Origin: Paucilactobacillus vaccinostercus DSM 20634 | GTDB lineage: Bacteria > Bacillota > Bacilli > Lactobacillales > Lactobacillaceae | Direction of reading: 5' to 3' | Length of the DNA stretch: 64,000 bases | Assembly (NCBI RefSeq): GCF_001436295.1 | Contig: NZ_AYYY01000021.1 | Location: forward strand, 1-64,000 | Shown here: one piece after another, positions 7,308 through 15,575 of the stretch | Layout: every line of letters begins with the position of its first letter | Position numbering within the stretch: the stretch's first letter is position 1 | Position numbers and translations under genes: made by a program | Notes under the pieces: generated by a model | What the model was told of the DNA's origin: nothing | Seen by the model: only the letters and a program-made list of their open reading frames with translations | Database searches by the model: none

Positions 7308-8066
7308 TTACAGTTTTGGGAGGTCTTTGAAGCCAAAGTCTTCGACGGGATCTTGAATTTTTTTAACGAGTTCACTGATTTTTTTAGCGGGTTTTCCTAA
7401 TGGATTTAGATGGAGTGGGGATCCGTTATTATTTTTACCAAAAACTCTGATATCTGCATGCTGATTCTTAAATAAGGTAATGATTCGCTGATATTCATCA
7501 ATGAGTTTAGGATTCTTCAAATTACCAGAAAAGGCCACGACGTCGGGGCTATTAAAGCCCTTGGTGTAATCGACAATTTGAGAGTAGTTATTCATTAATA
7601 TGAGGTCCAGTGCTGGTGAATCCATTGTTTCAATGACTTCATTCATTACCGTACTCTTGGTTGCTCGGATTGGTAATATGTTAAACATATAGAGTGTGTC
7701 ATAGTCACGTTTAAAAGTATTTAAGAATCGAGATACAGTTGTGTCTCCGTGCTTTGAGTTGGCATAGGAACAGTTCATTCCTAAACCGAATAAAATTTTC
7801 CGTTTACCACTCGGATTGCTGGTAATTGATGATGTGGTGAATGGTGCAATGTAACGAACATAAAGCTTAAAATTTGGAACTGTCGCGTCAATCTGATTCA
7901 GTTTCAAGGGGACCCGAACGTTTTCTGGATAAGAGGAATTATATTGCTGCTGATACAGTTGCTGGTCAATTAATGTACTGTATTCATAATCGGTTTTGAT
8001 ATGTTTACGGGTTGGTATAATCGTGCGATCGTGCAATAACATGGTTTGGGTAGCAACCTTTGTCAT
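7308..8066 (-). CDS. DUF1643-family protein
   Basis: 252 residues from the ATG preceded by AAAGGAAGTG; an upstream in-frame ATG at 8141 has no ribosome site. The central region GLGMNCSYANSKHGDTTVSRFLNTF, then YDTLYMFNILPIRAT, follows the DUF1643 pattern (N/S-P/Y-S-x-A, D-x-T, N-x-x-P-x-R-A-T). Later, the DVVAFSGNL and FGKNNNGSPLHLNPLG stretches also fit. Members are uncharacterised single-domain proteins, often of phage or accessory origin. A near-perfect 16-bp palindrome (GTAACAAC/GTTATTAC, 8135-8150) lies upstream and could be an operator. Confidence 0.7.
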   Translation of the reverse strand: MTKVATQTMLLHDRTIIPTRKHIKTDYEYSTLIDQQLYQQQYNSSYPENVRVPLKLNQIDATVPNFKLYVRYIAPFTTSSITSNPSGKRKILFGLGMNCSYANSKHGDTTVSRFLNTFKRDYDTLYMFNILPIRATKSTVMNEVIETMDSPALDLILMNNYSQIVDYTKGFNSPDVVAFSGNLKNPKLIDEYQRIITLFKNQHADIRVFGKNNNGSPLHLNPLGKPAKKISELVKKIQDPVEDFGFKDLPKL

Positions 8067-8212
8067 TTGTGTCACTTCCTTTAACTGGTAATGGGGGTCT
8101 TCAGATGAAGCACATTTTTCGTGATTCATCGTTCGTAACAACGTTATTACGTTTTCATCGAAAGCTTAAAGCAGTCGTAGTTTGCTTACTTTTGCTAGTT
8201 CTAGTATTAATT

Positions 8213-10606
8213 TTATGACTTGGTTTCTTGCTGTTCGTTCAGATCCCAGAACTTATCAATGGTTGGTGCGAGTTCATCAAGTGAGTGTAACGAACGATAG
8301 TATTGCCAATGTGCAGGAAAGTAACGTCGGTAGCGTGGTGAATCAAAGCGTTGATCCATCAATAAAATGACGCCTTTATCCGTCATGGTACGTACTAATC
8401 GACCAGCAGCCTGTAACACATGGTTGAGGCCGGGGAGCTGATAAGCAAACTCGAACCCCGGTTCGCCTTGACTATCAAAGTAGTCACGGAGTAGGTTGTT
8501 GTCGGTACTTAACCCGGGGAGTCCAACGCCGACAATGCCAACGCCAATTAGACGATTCGCAGTGAGGTCAATACCTTCAGAAAAAATACCACCAAGAATT
8601 GCAAAACCAACCAAAGATTGATCTGGATTGTCTTCAAATGCTGCAAGAAATGCAGTCCGGTCGGCTTCAGTCATGCTGGATTTTTGAATTACCGTTGCAA
8701 TTTTCGGATAGGCCGTTTGAAAGATCAAACTTACTTTTTCCAAAAAATTGTAGGAAGGCAAAAAAATGAGGTAATTACCGGTTTTGCTGGATACTAACGT
8801 TTTTATGCTGGTAACAATTTTTGATAGGTTTACGTCTCGGGTGCGATAGGTAGTACTAATGTAATCAGTAATTAAAATACTTTGATTTTTGGGAGGAAAG
8901 GGTGATGGAAGCTGATAGGTTAAGCTTTCTTCATTTCCGCCTAGCACACGTTGATAGTAATCTAATGGAGAAAAGGTTGCCGAAAATAACACAGCACCGC
9001 GACCCTTGTCCAAGCAGTCGTGCAGGAAAATACTAGGATCTAGGCACAATTGTTTGAAGGTGATTTGGTAATCTGGGTTATCGCCCAGCGTTATTTTTGT
9101 TCGGTAAGTGTCATCGTAATAGTCTGAAATCTTTAAGTAGCTTAAGCAGTTGAAATAGTAATCCAATACGGCCTTGGTGAAGGGGTCTTGTTCACGTTTT
9201 TCGTCCCCCAGCCAATCACTAATAGTTTCGGTTAGGTGAGTGACCGCCTTATTAAAGCCTTCGGCAGGGGCAGCCGAAACACTTTCTATTTTATTACTAC
9301 TCATAAGCGGTCCGGCAAACTCAAAAAATGCTTTACGAAGATCCCTTAAGTCTTGAAGTAGGCGGCGATTACCAGCACCCTTGCCGTGCGCGTCGGCAAT
9401 TAAGTCGGTCAGCGGGGCTAAGCTCAGTTCTGCCGAGTACATATCACGCGCCCGACTAACCAAGTTGTGGGCTTCATCAACCAAGAAAAAATTATCGTCG
9501 TCATGGTCAACTGCGAAAAAGCGCTGCAGATAAACTTGTGGATCAAATAGGTAGTTATAATCACAAATGATGACGTCGCATAGCAGGCTTAAATCCAATG
9601 AAAATTCAAATGGATCTAGCATATGTTTGCGTGCGTACGTTTCAATTACTTCACGGGTAATTGCGAATTCGTTGTTGAGAACATCTTTGATTGCTGGTTT
9701 GAGTCGATCGTAATAGCCGATCATGTAAGGATTTTCTTCCGGTCTCAGGTCCCGTTCCTCAGGAAATGTGATTGTGTCCTTAGCTGTAAGCGTTATGTTA
9801 TGAATTTTAAGCCCTTGCGCACGCATCATGGTGAGTGCTTGTTCCGCAACTCGTCGGGTACTTTGCTTCGCCGTGAGATAAAAGAGTCGCTGAATCTGAT
9901 CTTCACCCATGGCTTTTACTGCTGGAAAGACGGTTGAAATAGTCTTGCCCGTACCAGTGGGAGCTTCAATGAACAATTGTTTTTTCAATCGAAGGGCTTT
10001 GTAGACCGAAACTGCCAGTTCGCGTTGACCGGTACGATAGTGATCAAATGGGAATGTAAGGCTCGCAATAGATTCATTTCGATTAAGCCGTAAATCTGCT
10101 TGAAGTTGCAGCCAGCTTTCATATTCGGTCAGTACCTCGTGAAAGAATTTTTCGGCTTCTTTGTACGTGTAGGTAATCTGGCGGGTGGTAATTTTCTCGG
10201 TAGGACGTTGAAAGTAGGTAAGTTGTAACGTCAGTTTGTGGCAGTTTTCTTGAGTCATCAAAATGTAGGCGTACATTTTAGCCTGTCCCCAGTATAGGGT
10301 AAGCGTGTTTTTGCTGAGTTCATCAAATGCCGCATCAGAAGTTTTAATTTCCTCAATTAGTGTCTGGTCCCCATCAATGACAACACCGTCTGCACGACCG
10401 TGGACGAGATAGGGAGTGTCTACTAATGAAACTTCAAAGTCCAATGCGTATTCTTTTTGATAGTTTTCTGATCGCTGCTTTTGTAACATCCGATGGATTC
10501 GAGCGCCTTCAAGGGCTGTATTCTTACTGTTCATACTGGTGTTTAAGTCGCCAGTTTTTAGGGTGAATTCAATCAGTTCGCGAATTCCCAGCTTTGTGAT
10601 TGACAT
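8213..10606 (-). CDS. DinG/Rad3-like DNA helicase with N-terminal PDDEXK domain, lacking Fe-S cysteines
   Basis: A 797-residue SF2 helicase. Residues about 30-165 form a RecB/Cas4-like nuclease domain (GRADGVVIDG then EEIKTSD, the D...E-x-K core). Walker A EAPTGTGKT is at about 214-222, the VDEAHN box at about 376-381, GGIFSEGIDL and QAAGRLVR in the C-terminal motor. In DinG/XPD relatives a four-cysteine Fe-S domain sits between Walker A and DEAH. Here the matching positions read KDTITFPEE, DLRPEENPYMIGYYDR and LDPFEFSLDLS, so all four Cys are replaced although the surrounding sequence is kept. It is probably a 5'-3' helicase acting in repair; activity without the cluster is an open question. 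AAGGAAGC precedes the ATG. Confidence 0.9.
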   Translation of the reverse strand: MSITKLGIRELIEFTLKTGDLNTSMNSKNTALEGARIHRMLQKQRSENYQKEYALDFEVSLVDTPYLVHGRADGVVIDGDQTLIEEIKTSDAAFDELSKNTLTLYWGQAKMYAYILMTQENCHKLTLQLTYFQRPTEKITTRQITYTYKEAEKFFHEVLTEYESWLQLQADLRLNRNESIASLTFPFDHYRTGQRELAVSVYKALRLKKQLFIEAPTGTGKTISTVFPAVKAMGEDQIQRLFYLTAKQSTRRVAEQALTMMRAQGLKIHNITLTAKDTITFPEERDLRPEENPYMIGYYDRLKPAIKDVLNNEFAITREVIETYARKHMLDPFEFSLDLSLLCDVIICDYNYLFDPQVYLQRFFAVDHDDDNFFLVDEAHNLVSRARDMYSAELSLAPLTDLIADAHGKGAGNRRLLQDLRDLRKAFFEFAGPLMSSNKIESVSAAPAEGFNKAVTHLTETISDWLGDEKREQDPFTKAVLDYYFNCLSYLKISDYYDDTYRTKITLGDNPDYQITFKQLCLDPSIFLHDCLDKGRGAVLFSATFSPLDYYQRVLGGNEESLTYQLPSPFPPKNQSILITDYISTTYRTRDVNLSKIVTSIKTLVSSKTGNYLIFLPSYNFLEKVSLIFQTAYPKIATVIQKSSMTEADRTAFLAAFEDNPDQSLVGFAILGGIFSEGIDLTANRLIGVGIVGVGLPGLSTDNNLLRDYFDSQGEPGFEFAYQLPGLNHVLQAAGRLVRTMTDKGVILLMDQRFDSPRYRRYFPAHWQYYRSLHSLDELAPTIDKFWDLNEQQETKS

Positions 10607-10804
10607 GCTGTGCTTCCTTATTTTAAATAGTAAAACTATTATATCATTTTTCGAACGAGTGTTTGTACTGGGCGGAGTAATGTTTATCGACTACAAATCA
10701 ATTATGAATATAAAAAAATGATATCCAGATGCTGAATTCAACGTCTTAATATCACTTTTAATTATTATAGATTTTTTTAAGAAACCATTTTTAAATCACC
10801 ACAG

Positions 10805-11278
10805 CTAATGGCTCCGTGTTTTTTTAGGAAAGAAGCGCTTCTCTGCGTCCATTCGTGCTTGTATTGCTTCATCCATGGTATCAAAAGATTTTAGTAAGAC
10901 ATAGTGGTTTCGAAACATCAAACGTGCAAACCATTTGCCGGAATCTTGATCGTAAGACACGCCAATATGACCACTCTTGTTGCGGCTTGATCTCTTTAAT
11001 GAGTTATAACAGACACCATCGTCGTTCAGAAAAGAATCGGTCTTGGACGAATTTTTTATCAAGATAGCATTACTGTGAGTTCTTTTTTGCATGACGTCAC
11101 GGCGCAGACAGCCACAGCTTTTCGTGATGCCATGTTGTAGCCTCGCACCGGTTACAATCACATGGTTACCACAATTGCAACGGCACAGCCAACACGCATT
11201 TCCATTTTTATCGCTGGGCTCTGCTTTGATAACAAGCAAACGGCCAAATTTATGATTTAATAAATTTTTCTTTCTCAT
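10805..11278 (-). CDS. AP2-domain DNA-binding protein, phage or homing-endonuclease-like
   Basis: 157 residues. The N-terminal half carries a zinc-ribbon-like CRCNCG plus SCGCL pair (C-x-C-x2-C...C-x-C); the C-terminal half is an AP2-like domain (GVSYDQDSGKWFARLMFRN, then SFDTMDEAIQARMDAEKRFF). Proteins of this architecture occur as stand-alone genes in phages and in homing-endonuclease relatives, but no HNH catalytic triad is visible here, so it may only bind DNA. It is isolated between a helicase and an alcohol dehydrogenase, consistent with lateral arrival. Confidence 0.75.
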   Translation of the reverse strand: MRKKNLLNHKFGRLLVIKAEPSDKNGNACWLCRCNCGNHVIVTGARLQHGITKSCGCLRRDVMQKRTHSNAILIKNSSKTDSFLNDDGVCYNSLKRSSRNKSGHIGVSYDQDSGKWFARLMFRNHYVLLKSFDTMDEAIQARMDAEKRFFPKKTRSH

Positions 11279-11785
11279 TATATTCCACCATATCCAACAA
11301 ATTTCTAAAAAATAAATGGAAACTAATTATGATGTATGAAAACTTAGTTGGGTTAGAGTTTGAATCCATCCGTATCAATTAGTGAGTACAGCTTGAAAGT
11401 TATAAATGGGTGTTTTGCAGTAAACCCTAAAACACCTAGGACAAGCGATAACATTTAGTTTTTTAGTAATGTCAGTTGCGGGACAGGAAAAAAGTTTGTG
11501 CTTATTAAAATATTGCAGTCAAAGGATTTCAATAAAAGTCGTGAATAGTGTTGAAAATTATAATACAGCTATGATAATGTTTATTTATAATTATGAACAT
11601 ACGAATAATAAGTGTTTTAGAGTTTACGCTAAAGATACTATTTTAGTGTTTATGGTAATAAAGGAATTTACAGAATGAAATTAAGAAATTGGTTAAATTT
11701 GCATCGGTTTACGTAGATTTATGAAAAAAATGGTATAAACTAAACGTACTTGTTATAAAATAAGCAATTTATGGAGGTACTAGTT
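11279..11785. other. Intergenic region with the alcohol dehydrogenase promoter
   Basis: About 500 AT-rich bases without a credible gene. A TATAAA box at about 11735 fits the next gene, whose GGAGGT site is at 11773-11778. No operator or RNA structure was recognised. Confidence 0.5.
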
Positions 11786-12880
11786 ATGGATATTACAGTT
11801 GCAATGGCCCGAAAATCTGGCGAACCTTTAACCATCGAAGAAGCCCAGCTTGCAGAACTGAAGAGTGATGAAGTGTTAGTTAAAATGGTTGCAAGTGGTG
11901 TTTGTCATACTGATGCAGTTGGACGTGATGCCGGAATGGCAGGTTATCCAGTTGTTTTAGGACATGAAGGCTCTGGCATTGTTCAGGAGATTGGTTCATC
12001 TGTTTCAACTGTTGAACCTGGTGATCATGTTGTATTATCGTTTAACTCATGTGGGGTATGTGACAGTTGTCTGTCTGGACACCCCGCTGAATGTGATATA
12101 CTGAACAAAATTAATTTTGGTGGTCGTCGTAAGGATGGCTCCGCAGCAATTACCCAAAATGGAGAAGCAGTTTCAAACTTTTTCGGACAATCATCGTTCA
12201 GTACATATTCAGTTGTGTCCGAACGTGGGGTAGTCAAAGTTGATAAAGATGCCGATTTAAAATTATTGGGACCCTTAGGATGTGGTATTCAGACCGGTGC
12301 AGGTACAGTATTGCAGTACTTTAAACCTAAATTTGGGGATTCAATTGTGATTTTCGGTGCCGGTGCGGTCGGGTTATCAGGCGTGATGGCCGCTAAGCTA
12401 CTTAACATGGCGCATATTATTGTCGTTAATCGCCCAAACCCGTATCGTTTGAACATGGCACGTGAATTAGGTGCCACTGATGTTATCGAAAGCAAGCCGG
12501 GAACGGATGTCGTTGCCGAAATTAAGCGAATTACAGGTAACGGAACAGATTTTGCGTTAGAAACGACAGGTGCAGCGCAGTGTATTAAAGATTCAGTTAA
12601 TGCAATTAAACCTCGCGGAATTGATGCTGTCGTGGGAATCGCGGGAGATGTAACTTTCAATGTTAATGAGGATATCATGTCTGAGAGCAAGACCATTGCC
12701 GGTGTGATCGAGGGGGATGCAATTCCACAAATTTTTATTCCTAAAATAGTTAAATATTATCAGAAGGGGCTTTTCCCATTTGATAAGTTAACTAAATTTT
12801 ATCGGTTTGCCGATATTAATGATGCATTTTCAGATTCTGCAAGTGGTAAAGTGATTAAACCAATCGTTGTATTCGATTAA
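11786..12880 (+). CDS. Zinc-dependent NAD(P) alcohol dehydrogenase (aryl/benzyl-alcohol type)
   Basis: A 364-residue medium-chain dehydrogenase. The catalytic-zinc motif CHTD and GHEGSGIV lie near residues 38-65. The structural-zinc lobe has four Cys in SCGVCDSCLSGHPAEC (Cys at about 89, 92, 95, 103). The Rossmann motif is GAGAVGLSG. The spacing and the CGIQTGAGTVLQ segment are those of the aryl-alcohol/benzyl-alcohol and class III-like branch. The likely role is oxidation or reduction of small aromatic or aliphatic alcohols/aldehydes. The ATG at 11786 is preferred over the upstream ATG at 11771 because GGAGGT is 7 bases before it. Monocistronic, ending at a complex hairpin. Confidence 0.88.
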   Translation: MDITVAMARKSGEPLTIEEAQLAELKSDEVLVKMVASGVCHTDAVGRDAGMAGYPVVLGHEGSGIVQEIGSSVSTVEPGDHVVLSFNSCGVCDSCLSGHPAECDILNKINFGGRRKDGSAAITQNGEAVSNFFGQSSFSTYSVVSERGVVKVDKDADLKLLGPLGCGIQTGAGTVLQYFKPKFGDSIVIFGAGAVGLSGVMAAKLLNMAHIIVVNRPNPYRLNMARELGATDVIESKPGTDVVAEIKRITGNGTDFALETTGAAQCIKDSVNAIKPRGIDAVVGIAGDVTFNVNEDIMSESKTIAGVIEGDAIPQIFIPKIVKYYQKGLFPFDKLTKFYRFADINDAFSDSASGKVIKPIVVFD

Positions 12881-12947
12881 TCTTTTTCACTACTACATTG
12901 CACTGCAACAAAAAGTCGTTTTATTTTTAAAAAAGGGCTGTTTGCAA

Positions 12948-13037
12948 AGACAGATTAAAAAATTAAAAGACATCTTTCGCTGCTATTTATCGGTTTATAC
13001 CGAAACAAATAGTGGTGGAGGATGTCTTTTGCTGTCT
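12948..13037. terminator. Large nested hairpin between convergent genes
   Basis: Nested stems: AGACAG (12948-12953) with CTGTCT (13032-13037); AAAAGACATC (12965-12974) with GATGTCTTTT (13021-13030); and an inner TCGGTTTATACCGA. It lies between convergent genes and probably terminates both, but is longer and more layered than the other terminators here. Confidence 0.6.
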
Positions 13038-13049
13038 AAGAAAGCTAAA

Positions 13050-15278
13050 TTATGGGATTTTCGTTTGATCGTGGTCCGTAATAAAACGGTTAATATTATT
13101 GTCTAAATTGATCAATGTTGTTTTTTCATCAATTTCGCCATTAATGAGTTTGGTTAGCTCTTTTGAAATGATGGTCGTATAAATTTTGTCGCTTTGTTCG
13201 TAACCTTGTACCGTGTCCGGAATGACACGCTTTTTACTGATGGGGAAGCTTTCTTTCAACAGAGATTTCCAAGGATAAACATTGTCTAAATCACTGTGTT
13301 CGTAGTATTCATTGCGTAGTGTCGATCCACCGAGTAATGAAATGGGAATAGCATTTTCATTCGAACAGGCCCATAAAATAAATTGAATTGCAGCCTCAAT
13401 GTTTTTCCCAAATGGATTGATTGAAAGACACCAACCACCAAGAACCGGTGAAAGTCCTGGAATCAGCTTATACCCAATATTGCCCGCAACTCTGGATTTT
13501 GAAAAGTCATTAATATCAACAGCATCCCCATTGTAAAGTACGCTCATCGCAACATCGCCAGTTGAAAACTCATGGGCTACTTTTTCCCACGTATCAGTTG
13601 CCTGATTATGTGACGCATAGAGGTAACTTTCTTTGAAATTTTTTAGCGCGACAAGGGAATTTTTATTATTGATAATGACATTTCCATTGGTATCAAAAAC
13701 GTCACTGTTATAAGCCCAAAGTCGATTTAAAAAGCTAATGGTTGTTGAAATATTTTGACCTGTGATATTTGAAATTCCATATTTTACGGGGGAGTTTGGA
13801 TTAAATTCACGCGAGAAATACTTAGCTATCAAGTTAAATTGGGCCCAATTTTCTGGCGGAAGTAGTTCTTCACCATTGGCTAAACGGTAGTTATACCGTA
13901 GCATTTTATCTTCGAACAGGTCCTTTTGATAAAATAACAGCTGAGTCCCAGAGATAAATGGTAATCCGAATAATTTACCCTTATAAACGCCATATTCTGA
14001 CAACATATTAGTCAAAAAACCATGAAAATATTCTGGATATTTTTGCTGAACATGATCAAGCGGTAATAAAATACCTTGATCCGCAAACCCATCCATCCAT
14101 GCAATATCAACTAAAAATCCGTCATAGTAAGGATCTCGATGAGATTTTTGATTATATAAGTCGTGTTCAAGCTGATTATAAGTTTTGATATCAAACTCAA
14201 TTTTATTACCAGTTTCGCGCGTGTAAATTTTAGAATACATAACCAGTGCTCTCGCAGCTGGAGAATCGACGAGTTCAAATCTGAGGGGCGCTACGACCTT
14301 ATTCAGTATGACTGGTTTCTCTTTTTCTTGTATGAATTGAGCTTCGAATTTTTTGGCGACAGATTCGTGAGTTTTACTTTTAGTCATCGAATGAATCAGT
14401 CGGTCGGCAATATTTGCACCAATTTTTTGAAAGGAAATTGAAATTTGAGCATCAATATCGACATCATCATCGATCCAATTGCTTTCTTTAATTACAATTA
14501 GATAAATATCTTGGATGTTAAGCATTTTGAGCGCTTTGATGGCACCTTTTGCAAGCTGATAATCACTGATAATGATGGCTTGAATTTCAGGATGCTTTTG
14601 AAGCATTGAAAAAGCACTGATAAAGCCACTTTCTTGGTTGGAATCAACCGTCTGAACATATTTATTCTCAGCCTTTGGATAATACTTTTGATAAATATCG
14701 AAAAAGTTATTTTCATAGACCAAACCAGATTCCATGATCAGACCAGTATTATGAAATCCTTTAGATTTCAAATGTTCCAACGCCTGTTTTAACGCTTTGT
14801 CGTACGAGATGGTTGTCACGTCGCCAGTAAAGTTGTAGGAGGCGTACTCACTAACTAGCGCGGAAGGAATGGGAGTGTTTTGAAGCAGATAGGTAACATT
14901 ATCTTTAAATGGTGAATAGACTAAAATGCCATTCACATGGTGTTCTAAACATTGTTCAATCCCTTTTCTTTCGAGCTGATAATTGTTCTGGGAAACTTTT
15001 AAAAAAATATCGAAGTTATTTTCCCGAAGTTTTTTGTCAACTGCAGAAAGGAACGCTAAACAGTCAGCATTTTCAAGGTTGGGGATGATGACACCAACGA
15101 GGGAATTGGTTGTTTTTTTTAGATTTCTGGCTCGAACGTCGGGATAGTACGCAAGCTGTTCCATTGCATCTTCAACTTGTTTTACTAATTTTCGGTTATT
15201 TGTTTTACCATTCAACACATTTGAAACTGTGCCGACAGAAACATGAGCCTGTTTTGCCACGTCTTTTATCGTCGCCAT
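13050..15278 (-). CDS. LacI-family regulator fused to an ABC-type solute-binding domain
   Basis: 742 residues in one uninterrupted frame. Residues 1-50 are a LacI helix-turn-helix (ATIKDVAKQAHVSVGTVSNVLNG). About 60-310 is the usual LacI ligand domain (LVGVIIPNLENADCLAFLSAV...). About 330-742 is a second domain of the family 1 extracellular solute-binding type (VDIAWMDGFADQGILLPLD, GLPFISGTQLLFYQKDLF, FSTGDVAMSVLYNGD, GGWCLSINPF). There is no signal peptide, so the binding domain is cytoplasmic. It is divergent from the symporter-GH2 operon and probably represses it; palindrome ATGAATCGATTCAT is at 15453-15466. Own promoter: TTGTAC-17-TATAGT on the minus strand (15363-15391). Such a fusion could read two ligands; which sugars is unknown. 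Confidence 0.85.
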   Translation of the reverse strand: MATIKDVAKQAHVSVGTVSNVLNGKTNNRKLVKQVEDAMEQLAYYPDVRARNLKKTTNSLVGVIIPNLENADCLAFLSAVDKKLRENNFDIFLKVSQNNYQLERKGIEQCLEHHVNGILVYSPFKDNVTYLLQNTPIPSALVSEYASYNFTGDVTTISYDKALKQALEHLKSKGFHNTGLIMESGLVYENNFFDIYQKYYPKAENKYVQTVDSNQESGFISAFSMLQKHPEIQAIIISDYQLAKGAIKALKMLNIQDIYLIVIKESNWIDDDVDIDAQISISFQKIGANIADRLIHSMTKSKTHESVAKKFEAQFIQEKEKPVILNKVVAPLRFELVDSPAARALVMYSKIYTRETGNKIEFDIKTYNQLEHDLYNQKSHRDPYYDGFLVDIAWMDGFADQGILLPLDHVQQKYPEYFHGFLTNMLSEYGVYKGKLFGLPFISGTQLLFYQKDLFEDKMLRYNYRLANGEELLPPENWAQFNLIAKYFSREFNPNSPVKYGISNITGQNISTTISFLNRLWAYNSDVFDTNGNVIINNKNSLVALKNFKESYLYASHNQATDTWEKVAHEFSTGDVAMSVLYNGDAVDINDFSKSRVAGNIGYKLIPGLSPVLGGWCLSINPFGKNIEAAIQFILWACSNENAIPISLLGGSTLRNEYYEHSDLDNVYPWKSLLKESFPISKKRVIPDTVQGYEQSDKIYTTIISKELTKLINGEIDEKTTLINLDNNINRFITDHDQTKIP

Positions 15279-15411
15279 TTTATAACCCCGCTTCTGAATA
15301 GTTTAAGGAGCGTAAAAAAATCGCTCATGAACTTTTCTTGAAAAATTTATTTGAATATCTGTACTATAGCATAATTGAAATTTAGGTACAATACGCATAA
15401 AAATAGCTAAA

Positions 15412-15466
15412 GAAAGCGGTTGCGATTTTTTTGATTTCCGTTTATACTGCATATGAATCGATTCAT
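15412..15466 (+). promoter_or_regulatory. Promoter, LacI-type operator and CRE-like site of the symporter-GH2 operon
   Basis: TTGCGA (15420-15425) and TATACT (15443-15448) with a 17-base spacer. Immediately downstream, at the expected start of transcription, is a perfect 14-bp palindrome ATGAATCGATTCAT (15453-15466) with the central CG usual for LacI-family operators. A partial CRE match (AGAAAGCGGTTGCG, 15412-15425) overlaps the -35. Operator use by the divergent LacI fusion is inferred. Confidence 0.65.
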
Positions 15467-15575
15467 GAACATTTTAAAATAAACTGATTTGAGGTGGTCA
15501 ATTAGAAAATCGAATGGATTTAGACACAGCCGCATAATTTTTTTAATTATTTTATATCAATGAGGAGTGAAAAAA

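Noticed and set aside
11469-11678. 69-codon ORF before the alcohol dehydrogenase gene
   Set aside because: No ribosome site and low-complexity AT-rich composition.
15412-15425. Full CRE upstream of the first symporter
   Set aside because: Only a partial match to the consensus; kept as a CRE-like note rather than a called site.
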